Part shown: positions 1 to 7,776 of the stretch, piece after piece | Layout: each line of letters begins with the position of its first letter | Position numbering within the stretch: position 1 is the stretch's first letter | DNA from: Achromobacter animicus | GTDB lineage: Bacteria > Pseudomonadota > Gammaproteobacteria > Burkholderiales > Burkholderiaceae_B | Length of the DNA: 64,000 bases | NCBI RefSeq assembly: GCF_902859585.1 | Contig: NZ_CADIJM010000013.1 | Coordinates: 62,001 to 126,000 of the forward strand | Reading direction: 5' to 3' | Made by a program: the position numbers and the translations under genes | The notes under the pieces: model-generated | What the model saw: only the letters and a program-made list of their open reading frames with translations | Database searches by the model: none | What the model was told of the DNA's origin: nothing

Positions 1-501
1 TCGGGCGTGGGCACGACGCTGCACCTTGCCGGCGAGATGATCAACCAGGCCACCGGCACCCGCGCCGAGCACGTCCCTTACCGCGGCGTGTCGCCTTTGG
101 TGACCGACCTGATGAGCGGTCAGCTGGACTACGGCATGCTGGTGCTGTCCTCCGGGCTGCCGCAGGTGCGCAGCGGCAATATCGTCGCGCTGGGCCTGAC
201 CGAGAACAAGCGTTCGCCCGCCGCGCCCGAGATCGCGCCGCTGGCCGCCACCAAGGGCTTTGAGTCCGTGGACATCAACCTGTGGTTCGCGTTGTACGGC
301 CCGGCCGGCCTGCCCGAGCCGGTGGTGACCAAGCTGCGCACCGTGCTGGATGAAACGCTGAAGTCGGACCAGTTCCGCGCCAAGATGCAGGACGCCGGCG
401 GCGAAGTGGCCAAGCCGGGCGTGGACCCGGTGGCGTTCCAGGCCGAAGAAACCAAAAAGTACGGCGCGCTGGTCAAGGCCGCCAAGATCGAAGCGCAATA
501 A
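1..501 (+). CDS. Bug/TctC-type tripartite tricarboxylate transporter solute-binding protein, C-terminal part
   Basis: The reading frame is open from the first base, so the N-terminus and signal peptide lie outside the window; 166 residues remain of a family usually near 320. The fragment has the hallmarks of Bug periplasmic receptors: an early GT.LHLAGE segment followed by HVPYRGVSPLVTDLMSGQLD, then the later PAGLPEPVVTKL segment. Such proteins bind a carboxylate in the periplasm, sometimes for a TctAB permease and often as orphans. It lies 55 bp upstream of an M14 hydrolase on the same strand, so the two may be co-transcribed and the ligand could be an N-acyl amino acid or similar acid. The ligand cannot be read from sequence. 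The family call is firm. Confidence 0.9.
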   Translation, partial: SGVGTTLHLAGEMINQATGTRAEHVPYRGVSPLVTDLMSGQLDYGMLVLSSGLPQVRSGNIVALGLTENKRSPAAPEIAPLAATKGFESVDINLWFALYGPAGLPEPVVTKLRTVLDETLKSDQFRAKMQDAGGEVAKPGVDPVAFQAEETKKYGALVKAAKIEAQ

Positions 502-556
502 GGCTGCGCGCGACGCATCACACCATCGAAAGACCAGGCATCAAGCGGATATCACC

Positions 557-1504
557 ATGGAATTCAAGCTCCCCGTTCCCGACATCGCCGCCGAGCGCGC
601 GGGCAATACCGACACGCCGGGCGTGTGGCACTTTGATTCGGGCGTGCCGGGACGGGCGCTCATGGTGAGCGCGCTCGTGCATGGCAACGAGTTGTGCGGC
701 GCCTGGGCGCTGAAGGACCTGCTGGCCTCGGGTCTGCGCCCGCGCCGCGGCAGCCTGACGCTGGCCTTTTGCAACCTGGACGCGTTCGACCGCTTCGATC
801 ACGCAAACCACGATGCGTCGCGTTTCGTGCAGGAAGACATGAACCGCGTCTGGAGCGCCGAGCGTCTGGACAACCCCACGTCGCCGGACCGCCAGCGCGG
901 CGCGGCGCTGCGCCCTTGGGTGCGGCGCGCCGACTGGCTGCTGGACCTGCATTCGATGCACGAGCCGGGGGCGCCGCTGCTGTTGACGGGCGTGCTGCCG
1001 CGAAATATCGCGCTGGCGCGCCGCCTGAAGGCGCCGCAGCACGTCATCGTGGACGCCGGCCACAAGGACGGCGTGCGCATGCGCGACTTTGAACACTTTG
1101 GCGACCCGGCTCGCGACGACGCCTGCGCCCTGCTGATCGAATGCGGCTTTCATGGCGACCTGTCGTCGCGCGATGTGGCGCGCGACATGGTGGCGCGGAT
1201 GCTGGTGGAATCGGGCGTGATTGACGCGCCGGACCTGCCCGAAGGCTGGCTGCTGCCGGATCCGGCGGCGCAACGCGTGCTGGAAGTGACGGACGCCGTG
1301 GTGGCGCCTTCGATGAATGTGCGGTTTGCCGGCCCCTGGTCGGGGCTGGAAACGTTTGAAAAGGCCGGATCGCTCATCGGCTGGGCCGACGAGCAGCCGG
1401 TGGTGACGCCTTACGCCAACTGCACGCTGATCATGCCGTCGCTGCGGCAGTTGAAGCCCGGCGTGACGGTGGTCAGGCTGGCCCGCGACTACGCTGCGGG
1501 CTGA
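557..1504 (+). CDS. M14-family succinylglutamate desuccinylase/aspartoacylase-like hydrolase
   Basis: A 315-residue zinc amidohydrolase of the AstE/aspartoacylase group, which removes an acyl group from an N-acyl amino acid. The zinc-binding HxxE is seen in VHGNEL near residue 42, the third ligand in DLHSMHEPG near residue 133, and the likely catalytic glutamate in LLIECGFHGD near residue 195. There is no signal peptide, so it should act in the cytoplasm. The ATG at 557 has only a weak ribosome site, and it follows the binding protein closely. There are no arginine succinyltransferase (ast) genes nearby, so a role in that pathway is not supported. The exact substrate is unknown. Confidence 0.8.
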   Translation: MEFKLPVPDIAAERAGNTDTPGVWHFDSGVPGRALMVSALVHGNELCGAWALKDLLASGLRPRRGSLTLAFCNLDAFDRFDHANHDASRFVQEDMNRVWSAERLDNPTSPDRQRGAALRPWVRRADWLLDLHSMHEPGAPLLLTGVLPRNIALARRLKAPQHVIVDAGHKDGVRMRDFEHFGDPARDDACALLIECGFHGDLSSRDVARDMVARMLVESGVIDAPDLPEGWLLPDPAAQRVLEVTDAVVAPSMNVRFAGPWSGLETFEKAGSLIGWADEQPVVTPYANCTLIMPSLRQLKPGVTVVRLARDYAAG

Positions 1505-1513
1505 GGGGGGCGC

Positions 1514-2035
1514 TTACTTCTGCGGCGTGTAGCGCAGCTCGTCGAGCTGATAGCCCTGCGCCGTGGCGGCGGCCAGCGCCTTGTCCAGTTCTTCCTTGGG
1601 CAGCTTGGGTGAGCGCGACAGGATCCACAGGTACTTGCGATCGGGCGTGCCGACGACGGACCAGCGGTATTCGGGATCCAGGCCGATCACCCAGTAATCG
1701 CCCTTGAATGGCTTGAAGAACGTGACTTCGAGCTTGGCGTTGTTGCTGCCTTCGACCACCGTGGCGGTACCCGACGCCGAATCGATATCCCCGTCCTTGG
1801 TGCGGCAGCGGTTGTTCACGCCGATGGTGCCGTCCGGATGCGCGGTGTATTCGGCCGTGGTGTCTCCCACGCAATTGCGCTGGAAGAACATGGGGAAGTT
1901 GGCGATTTCGTACCACATCCCCACGTAGCGTTTCAGGTCGACGGATTCCACGGTCTGCATGGGCGGCGGCGCGGCGTGGGCAATGCCCGCCACGCTGACC
2001 GCCAGGGCCAGCAGAAATTTTGCGGTGCGGCGCAT
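1514..2035 (-). CDS. Secreted lipocalin, Blc-like
   Basis: A 173-residue protein with a cleavable signal peptide (hydrophobic LLALAVSVAGIAHA, ending about residue 22) followed by the lipocalin signature GMWYEIANFP and the late Blc-type segment LDPEYRWSVVGTPDRKYLW. Bacterial lipocalins of this type bind lipids or lysophospholipids at the envelope. Unlike E. coli Blc there is no clear lipobox cysteine at the processing site, so it is probably soluble in the periplasm rather than membrane-anchored. It converges on the M14 gene (9 bp apart) and reads away from gshA on the same strand, with 84 bp between them. Confidence 0.85.
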   Translation of the reverse strand: MRRTAKFLLALAVSVAGIAHAAPPPMQTVESVDLKRYVGMWYEIANFPMFFQRNCVGDTTAEYTAHPDGTIGVNNRCRTKDGDIDSASGTATVVEGSNNAKLEVTFFKPFKGDYWVIGLDPEYRWSVVGTPDRKYLWILSRSPKLPKEELDKALAAATAQGYQLDELRYTPQK

Positions 2036-2119
2036 GGATAAAACCTCCTGATGTGACTGGTAAGGCCCGCGCGCGCACCCCGCAGGGGCGCGGCGCGGAC
2101 CAATCCCTAACGATACGCC

Positions 2120-3691
2120 TTATTTGCGCGGCGCCTTGAGCGCGGCGTGATAGCGGCTCACGTAGGTATCGAAGTCTTCAGTGTCCGACTGTTCCAGGCG
2201 GAGCTGTTCGGCGGCGGACGCTTCGGCGGCTTGCTGATAGGCTGTGGCCACGTCGGCCGGCAGCGGCTGCGCGCGCAGCGCATCCGCATGCTTGCGGCTC
2301 AGCGCCAGCGAGTAATCGTGGAACGACAGGCCGCTGTCCTTCAGTTCGGTCAAGAGGCGTGCCGAGGGCGTGGTGTCGGGCTGGTCAAGCTTGGCGCGTT
2401 GCACCGCCAGCGCATCCGCGTAGGCGGTGCCGCCCATGGCGCTGTCGTACAGCGCCGCGTACGGCGCGATCTGGTCCAGCAGTTCGTGGCCCCACTGCGC
2501 CAGGCCGATGGTCTGGCCGTCGCGGTCCAGCGCGAGGCCCGGTTTGCGGCCTTCCTTGACGACGACCGAGAAGTTGTCGGCACTGCGCTGACAGTAACCG
2601 TTGGCGGGGAAGAACGGGCTGTCCGAGGCCGTGCAGAACAGCAGGAAGGCGTCGACGAAACGGGCGGTGGTGGCGTCGATGCCGACCGGCGAATACGGAT
2701 CGATGTCCAGGCAGCGCACTTCAACGTACTGCACGCCGCGTTCGGCCAGCGCCGTGATGGGGCGTTCGCAGCGGCCCGTGGCGCGCTTGGGGCGGATGCT
2801 GGAGTAGTACTCGTTTTCGATCTGCAGCACGTTGGTGTTGAGCTGGATCCATTCGCCGTCGCGGTGGGTGCCGATCTTTTGATAGTCGGGCCAGGGCTGC
2901 GTCACGGCGCCGTACAGGCGGCCGAGGAAGGTGTCCAGGTCGTTGTAGCAGAGCTTGAGCTGCGACTGCGCCTTGTTCTGGTAGCCCAGGTCGCTCATGC
3001 GCAGGCTGGTGGCGTAGGGCAGGTAAAGGGTGTGGTCGCCCAGCTTGTCCAGCGCATGGTCCTGACCTTGCAGGAAGCCGCTGGCCAGCGCGGGCGCCGA
3101 GCCGAACAGGTACATCAGCAGCCACGAATACCGCGTGAAGTTGCGGATCAGGCCGATGTACCCGCGCGAGCGGCGGTCCTGGCCGGAGCCGGGCTGCGTG
3201 TCGAGCACGGACCACAGGGCTTCGGGCAGCGAAAAGTTGTAGTGCACGCCGGCGATGCATTGCATCGTCTTGCCGTAGCGTTCGGCCAGACCGCGGCGGT
3301 AGACGTGCTTGAGCATGCCCGTGTTGGACGTGCCGTACCAGGCGATGGGGATTTCAGGTTCGGGCGGCAGCGTGGCCGGCATGGACTGATTCCAGATCAG
3401 TTCATGGTCCAGCACGGTGTAGACGTGGCGGTGCGTGTCGGCAAGCTCGGCCAACAGCGCGTCCACGTTGTCGTGCGTGCCCGTGATGAGCTCGAGCAGC
3501 GACTCGGAATAATCGGTGGTGACGTGTTCGTTGGTCAGCGCCGAGCCCAGCCCGGCGGGGTGCGGCGTGCGGGCCAGGATGCCCTGTTCGTCCACGCGCA
3601 GGCCTTCTTTCTCGATGCCCCGCAGGGTCTGGGTCAGCATCGAGCGGTTGGCCTCTAGGCGGGCGAGGCGGTTGGCGGCAGTATCGGTCAC
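2120..3691 (-). CDS. gshA: Glutamate-cysteine ligase
   Basis: Catalyses ATP-dependent joining of glutamate and cysteine, the first step of glutathione synthesis, in the cytoplasm. The protein is recognisable as the proteobacterial GshA type: GIEKEGLRV near the start, then TTDYSESLLELIT, the HVYRRGLAERYGKTMQCIAG segment and YVEVRCLDIDP. I place the start at the GTG at 3691 (523 residues, close to the 518 of E. coli GshA). The upstream ATG at 3802 would make it overlap the neighbouring hydrolase by about 80 bp and add a sequence that does not look like family protein. The remaining frame is intact. The gap to the hydrolase stop is 32 bp, so the two may share a transcript. Confidence 0.93.
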   Translation of the reverse strand: MTDTAANRLARLEANRSMLTQTLRGIEKEGLRVDEQGILARTPHPAGLGSALTNEHVTTDYSESLLELITGTHDNVDALLAELADTHRHVYTVLDHELIWNQSMPATLPPEPEIPIAWYGTSNTGMLKHVYRRGLAERYGKTMQCIAGVHYNFSLPEALWSVLDTQPGSGQDRRSRGYIGLIRNFTRYSWLLMYLFGSAPALASGFLQGQDHALDKLGDHTLYLPYATSLRMSDLGYQNKAQSQLKLCYNDLDTFLGRLYGAVTQPWPDYQKIGTHRDGEWIQLNTNVLQIENEYYSSIRPKRATGRCERPITALAERGVQYVEVRCLDIDPYSPVGIDATTARFVDAFLLFCTASDSPFFPANGYCQRSADNFSVVVKEGRKPGLALDRDGQTIGLAQWGHELLDQIAPYAALYDSAMGGTAYADALAVQRAKLDQPDTTPSARLLTELKDSGLSFHDYSLALSRKHADALRAQPLPADVATAYQQAAEASAAEQLRLEQSDTEDFDTYVSRYHAALKAPRK

Positions 3692-3723
3692 GGATTGTTC
3701 TCGTTGGGGGCTGTCGCCGGATT

Positions 3724-4710
3724 TTACGGGGTGCTGGCCTCCTGTGCTGAGGGAACCAGTACTGGGGACAGGGACAATGTCTGGGCGGTGCGCGCCAGCC
3801 ATTCGTCCAGGTCAGCATAGACGGGATCGGCAATGGGGGCGGTTTCGTTGAAGATCTCGTGCCACGCGGTGTCGTACCAGCGCAGCGTGAGCAATTCAGC
3901 AGGCGCCCGCTGGGCGAACTGGCGGCTGCCTTCGGCCGCCACGATGGAGTCGTCGCCGGCCACCATCAGCAGGGTGCGGCAGGGCAGCAGGCTGGCTTCG
4001 CGCAGCGCCTGCTGGCCGGCTTCGTCCACAAAGCGCGCCAGCCGCCCGGTCATGCGGCGCCGCACCAGGGGATCGGCGCGGTAGGCCTTCACAACCGCCC
4101 GGTCGTGGGAAATGCGGGCGGGCGCCAGGCCGTGCGGGACGCGCAGGTCGGGGGCATGCAGAGACATCCATGTCAGGGTGCGGCGCACCCATTGCGGAAC
4201 ATTGACGGCAAAGGGCGGGGAGCTGAGCACCAGCCCGTCCAGGTCGGCCAGCCGGCGCTGGGCGATGCGCACGGCGACCAGGGCGCCCAGGCTGTGGCCC
4301 AGCAGAATGGACGGACGGCCGCAGGCCTGTGTCCAGTCCTGCAGCCGGTCCACGGCATCGGTGACCAGGTCTTCCTGGTCACGCAGGGTGGCGGGGTGTC
4401 CGCCGGAGCGGCCGTGACCGCGGTGATCGTGCGCGCCCACCGTCCAGCCCCGGGCGGTCAGCCAGCGCGCCAGCCGGTCATAGCGTCCGGCGTGCTCGCT
4501 CAGGCCGTGCAGCAGATAGATGCTGGGCCGGGCTGCCGGCTGCCCGTCTGCGGCCTGCGCGTCACGGGAGTGCCCGTCATCGGATAGCCCGTCACCGGAG
4601 TGCCGGCCACCGGATAGCCGGCCTCCGTCGCCCGCTATCGGAGGCGGGACATTTGGCGCGGCGGGCCAGCAATAATTGGCGAGCAACGTGCCATCGGGCG
4701 CGGGTGCCAT
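3724..4710 (-). CDS. Alpha/beta hydrolase, monoglyceride lipase/lysophospholipase type
   Basis: A cytoplasmic serine hydrolase of the S33 (Hydrolase_4) group. It shows the family opening YLLHGLSEHAGRYDRLARWL, the DHRGHGRSGGHP loop, the nucleophile elbow GHSLGAL, and a late AWHEIFNE segment with the catalytic histidine. I choose the ATG at 4710 (protein starting MAPAPDGTLLANYCW) because the ATG at 4782 would run into the divergent lipoprotein gene. Residues about 27-50 are an insertion built of five-residue repeats encoded by a 15-bp tandem repeat (4566-4625), so this linker is likely to vary in length between strains. Substrate is unknown; a lipid ester is the family expectation. Confidence 0.85.
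   Translation of the reverse strand: MAPAPDGTLLANYCWPAAPNVPPPIAGDGGRLSGGRHSGDGLSDDGHSRDAQAADGQPAARPSIYLLHGLSEHAGRYDRLARWLTARGWTVGAHDHRGHGRSGGHPATLRDQEDLVTDAVDRLQDWTQACGRPSILLGHSLGALVAVRIAQRRLADLDGLVLSSPPFAVNVPQWVRRTLTWMSLHAPDLRVPHGLAPARISHDRAVVKAYRADPLVRRRMTGRLARFVDEAGQQALREASLLPCRTLLMVAGDDSIVAAEGSRQFAQRAPAELLTLRWYDTAWHEIFNETAPIADPVYADLDEWLARTAQTLSLSPVLVPSAQEASTP
4566..4625 (-). repeat. 15-bp in-frame tandem repeat, four units
   Basis: Four adjacent 15-bp units (4566-4580, 4581-4595, 4596-4610, 4611-4625). They alternate between a GGAGTGCC and a GGATAGCC version, so it can also be seen as two 30-bp units. The period is a multiple of three, so gain or loss of a unit keeps the hydrolase frame. 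On the coding (minus) strand it encodes a Gly/Asp/Ser/His-rich linker. Confidence 0.85.
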
Positions 4711-4769
4711 GGAAATCGGCGACAATTTCTGGATTCCTCGAAATGACGGGACCCTGGAGTCCTCGGGTA

Positions 4770-5309
4770 ATGACGATTTCATCGCTGTTTCGTTTCATGT
4801 TCAAGAAAGCGGGCGTTTTTTTGACGCTGACGTTGGCGTTGGCGGCTTGCTCGCCCAGTTACAACTGGCGCGAGATGGATGTGGCGGACGGCCACGTCCG
4901 CGCCGCGTTCCCCGCCCGGGTGTCGACGGAAACCCGCGAGTTGAAGCTGGACACGCACGCGTTGAAGTTCACGATGGCCAGCGCGACCGTCGGCGAAGCG
5001 GTGTTTGCCGTGGGATCGGCGCCCCTGCCACCGGAGATCGCGGCCAGCCCCGCGGCCCGGCAGGCGCTGGGCGTGGCCCTGATGCGGTCGCTCTACACCA
5101 ATATGCAGGCGCCGCCGCCCAACGAATGGCCGCCTTATGGCCAGGAAATCGAGGTGCGCGGCAAGGCGGTGGGCAAGCCCGGATGGCTGCAGGCCAAGGT
5201 GTGGGTGACGGACACGATGCTGATCGAGGCCGTGGCCGCCGGCACCGAGGAAAGCCTGCCCGCCGAGCGCGCGCGCGAATTCCTGCGGTCCGTCGTCATC
5301 AAGCCTTGA
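4770..5309 (+). CDS. Putative small lipoprotein of unknown function
   Basis: A 179-residue protein with a short basic N-terminus, a hydrophobic stretch and a lipobox LAAC (Cys27 from this start), so it is predicted to be exported and lipid-anchored. The mature part has no motif I recognise. The start could be 4770 (preceded by GGAGT at about 10 bp) or an internal ATG at 4797; both keep the signal peptide. Longer versions beginning at 4653 are unlikely because they would overlap the divergent hydrolase and bury the signal. It converges on, and overlaps by 11 bp, the LuxR-type stub. Function unknown. Confidence 0.75.
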   Translation: MTISSLFRFMFKKAGVFLTLTLALAACSPSYNWREMDVADGHVRAAFPARVSTETRELKLDTHALKFTMASATVGEAVFAVGSAPLPPEIAASPAARQALGVALMRSLYTNMQAPPPNEWPPYGQEIEVRGKAVGKPGWLQAKVWVTDTMLIEAVAAGTEESLPAERAREFLRSVVIKP

Positions 5310-5682
5310 ACTCGAGCAGGCCCAGCCGCAGCGCCGCCACCACGGCCGCGCGCCGGCCCCGCACGCCGAGGCGGCTGCAGGCGTTGCGCAGGTGGAAATT
5401 CACGGTGCTTTCGCTGACGCCCAATATGCGGGCGGTTTCCCAGCTGGTTTTGCCCGCGGCGGACCACCGCAGGCACGCGGCCTGTCTGTCCGATAACGGC
5501 AGGCAAGCTGCCTGCCGGTCTGCCAGATGCAGGCCGGCGGGTGGAATGGCGCTGCGGACGGCGCAACGCGATGAGTGGGCAGGAATGCGCATCGGTGTGG
5601 CGGACATGGCGGCGAGGACGGGGTGGTCCTGTTGTGAACAATGCGTCCATGCTGCGGCGACCGCCCCGGCCGGGGCAAGCAA
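5299..5682 (-). pseudogene. LuxR-type DNA-binding domain without a sensory domain (probable remnant)
   Basis: The last 65 or so of 127 residues match a LuxR/GerE helix-turn-helix: LSDRQAACLRWSAAGKTSWE followed by ARILGVSESTVNFHLRNACS and RRAAVVAALRLGLLEF. In autoinducer-type LuxR proteins this is preceded by a ligand domain of about 170 residues; here the preceding 60 residues are low-complexity and resemble nothing. Just before the domain the motif DRQAACL occurs twice (LHLADRQAACLPLSDRQAACL), suggesting a local duplication. Either this is a decayed quorum-sensing-type regulator or a functional HTH-only protein. The open frame and intact recognition helix leave the second possibility open. 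It lies divergently next to the AEC transporter. Confidence 0.5.
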
Positions 5683-5727
5683 TGATGCCGTGACGCATCA
5701 ATTTTTTTATCTCTGACGGAATAGTCC

Positions 5728-6624
5728 ATGTTGGCCATCGCGCAGTTCTACCTGTCAGCCATTGTGCTGATGCTGCCCCTGCTTTCCTGCGTGGGAATCG
5801 GGCTTTACTGGGGCAAGCGCGATCTTCCTTTCGGCGGCAACTTCATCACCACGCTGGTCACCTCCGTCACCACGCCCGCGCTGGTGTTCCACACCTTCGT
5901 CACCACCCACCTGGACAACCGCGCGCTGGCCGACGTGGCTGCAGCAACCCTGATCGCCCTGCTGCTGTGCGCGCTGATTTGCGCGGCGCTGCTCAAGGCC
6001 TGGAAGCTGCCTGTGCTGAGCCTTCTACCCACGGCGTTCCAGCCCAATGCCGGCAACCTGGGCCTGCCGATTTCGCAACTGGCGTTCGGCGACGCGGGCC
6101 TGTCGGTGGCGGTGGCTTTTTTTGCGGTGAGTTCCTTCGTGATGCACACCATCGCGGTGCGCATGCTGCCGGGCGTCAACACCAAGGGAAGCTGGAAGAG
6201 CCCGATCCTGCTGGCGTCCGTGGTGGCGGTGGCGCTGCGTCTGCTGGACGTGCCGGTGCCCGCGTGGATCATCGAGACGGCGCGCATGCTGGGCGCGGTG
6301 ACGGTGCCGCTGATGCTGCTGAGCCTGGGCCATGCGCTGGCGCTGATTCCGTCGAACGGCCTGCGCGACGGCGCCAAGGTCGGTGCGATCCGCCTGGTGG
6401 CGGGTCTGTTGACCGGGCTGGCCGTGGTGTGGGCGATGGACCTGGAGCCGGTGCTGGCCGGTGCGCTGACGCTGCAGATGGCCATGCCGTGCGCGGTGGT
6501 CAGCTACATGTACGCGCGGCGCTATACGCCGCTGGGGGACACCGCGGCGGGCGCCGTGCTGGTGTCCACCGTCGTGTTTCTGCTGCTGGCGCCGCTGATG
6601 CTGTGGTTCTCCCACGGGCAGTAG
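5728..6624 (+). CDS. AEC (auxin efflux carrier) family transporter
   Basis: A 298-residue inner-membrane protein with about ten hydrophobic segments and the AEC layout: an N-terminal half with LVTSVTTPALVFHTFVTTHL, a central QPNAGNLGLPISQLAFG motif typical of the family, and a C-terminal half ending in a hydrophobic segment. The family carries out carboxylate or auxin-like efflux or uptake (MdcF and malate carriers are relatives). Substrate is not readable. The start ATG at 5728 follows a short AT-rich stretch. It converges on the sulfolactate-type operon across a 13-bp tandem repeat array. Confidence 0.87.
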   Translation: MLAIAQFYLSAIVLMLPLLSCVGIGLYWGKRDLPFGGNFITTLVTSVTTPALVFHTFVTTHLDNRALADVAAATLIALLLCALICAALLKAWKLPVLSLLPTAFQPNAGNLGLPISQLAFGDAGLSVAVAFFAVSSFVMHTIAVRMLPGVNTKGSWKSPILLASVVAVALRLLDVPVPAWIIETARMLGAVTVPLMLLSLGHALALIPSNGLRDGAKVGAIRLVAGLLTGLAVVWAMDLEPVLAGALTLQMAMPCAVVSYMYARRYTPLGDTAAGAVLVSTVVFLLLAPLMLWFSHGQ

Positions 6625-6647
6625 GGGCGCCGGGCGGCGGGGTCAAG

Positions 6648-6725
6648 TCCCGCAGTCAAACCCGGCAGTCAAACCCGGCAGTCAAACCCCGCAGTCAAGC
6701 CCGGCAGTCAAATCGCGCAGTCCGG
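6648..6725. repeat. 13-bp tandem repeat array, six units
   Basis: Six consecutive 13-bp units with consensus CCCGGCAGTCAAA: 6648-6660, 6661-6673, 6674-6686, 6687-6699, 6700-6712 and a degenerate 6713-6725. It fills the space between two convergent genes (AEC transporter and the ComC-like dehydrogenase). Two neighbouring units are identical, as expected of slippage-prone DNA. Confidence 0.9.
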
Positions 6726-6734
6726 CCGCGCGGT

Positions 6735-7742
6735 TCAGCCTGCACCCGCCAGCGTGCGCAACTGCGTCATCAACGCATCGGGCAGGTCCAGGCCGTGCTT
6801 GACCGCCTCGTCGCGCAGCTTGCGGCGGCGGTCGCCCGGCAGGCGCACGCCTTCGTCTTCGAGCATGGCGTCGACCAGCGTTTCCACGCGTTCCAGGTAG
6901 ACATCGTTACCCGCCAGCGCGTTGGGATCGATCGCCATGAATGCCTGCCCCAGCCGCGCCGGTCCGCCTTCATCCACAAAGAACGACTCGTTCTCGTAGC
7001 CGAAGCGCGCGCCGGTCAGCGCGCAGGCCATGAGTTCGACAATGAGCGCCAGCATGGCGCCCTTGACGCCGCCCGCGGGCAGCATGCTGCCGGCCAGTCC
7101 CGCCTTCGGATCGGTGGTGGGCTGGCCCTCGGCGTCCAGCGCCCAGCCCAGCGGAATCGGCTGGTTGTCGCGTGCGGCGATCATGAGCTTGCCGCGCGCC
7201 ACCTGCGATAGCGACAGGTCGATGACCAGGCGAGCGCCGCCGCGTCGGGGGAAGATCGCCGCGATGGGGTTGGTGCCGAACAGGGGGCGCTTGCCGCCCC
7301 AGGCGGGCATGGCGGCAGGCGAGTTGCTCAGCGCCAGCCCCACCATGCCGGCGTCCGCCAGGGCTTCCAGGTGGTAGGCCGCTTCGCCAAAGTGATGGCT
7401 GTTGGCCACGCCCACGAACGCAACGCCATGCTCGCGGGCGCGGGCCGTGGCCTGTTCGACCGCCATCGCGCAGGCGGGAAACGCCAGGCCCGAACCGGCA
7501 TCGATCAGCGCCGCGCCGCCGCGTTCGTTCACAAGGCGCGGCACGGCCGAGCCGATGGCGCGACCGGTGCGCAGATGACCGGCGTAGAACGGCACGCGCG
7601 ACAGGCCGTGAGAGCTGAGCCCCTGGCTTTCCGCGAAGACCAGTGCGCGGGCGGTGCTGTCGGCCATGACCGGGTTGGCGCCGGCGGCGGCAAGACCGGC
7701 CGCGGCCAGGTGTTGAAGTTCGTCCAGATAGATGTGAGCCAT
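6735..7742 (-). CDS. Ldh-2 (malate/L-lactate dehydrogenase) family oxidoreductase, ComC-like
   Basis: A 335-residue NAD(P)-dependent 2-hydroxyacid dehydrogenase of the Ldh_2 family. Visible family features are SHGLSRVPFY near residue 45, the NSHHFGEAAYHLE active-site region near residue 120, and FGTNPIAAIFP near residue 160. The start at 7742 has a strong AGGAAGG ribosome site; a longer frame to 7796 lacks one and would overlap the neighbour. ComC of this family is the (R)-sulfolactate dehydrogenase in sulfolactate degraders. Its operon with SuyAB-like and SlcC-like genes makes that the best guess here: together the two dehydrogenases would interconvert sulfolactate enantiomers through sulfopyruvate. 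Another 2-hydroxyacid is possible. Confidence 0.85.
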   Translation of the reverse strand: MAHIYLDELQHLAAAGLAAAGANPVMADSTARALVFAESQGLSSHGLSRVPFYAGHLRTGRAIGSAVPRLVNERGGAALIDAGSGLAFPACAMAVEQATARAREHGVAFVGVANSHHFGEAAYHLEALADAGMVGLALSNSPAAMPAWGGKRPLFGTNPIAAIFPRRGGARLVIDLSLSQVARGKLMIAARDNQPIPLGWALDAEGQPTTDPKAGLAGSMLPAGGVKGAMLALIVELMACALTGARFGYENESFFVDEGGPARLGQAFMAIDPNALAGNDVYLERVETLVDAMLEDEGVRLPGDRRRKLRDEAVKHGLDLPDALMTQLRTLAGAG

Positions 7743-7776
7743 ATCCTTCCTGTCGTGTGAGGCGCGCCGCGCCTCG

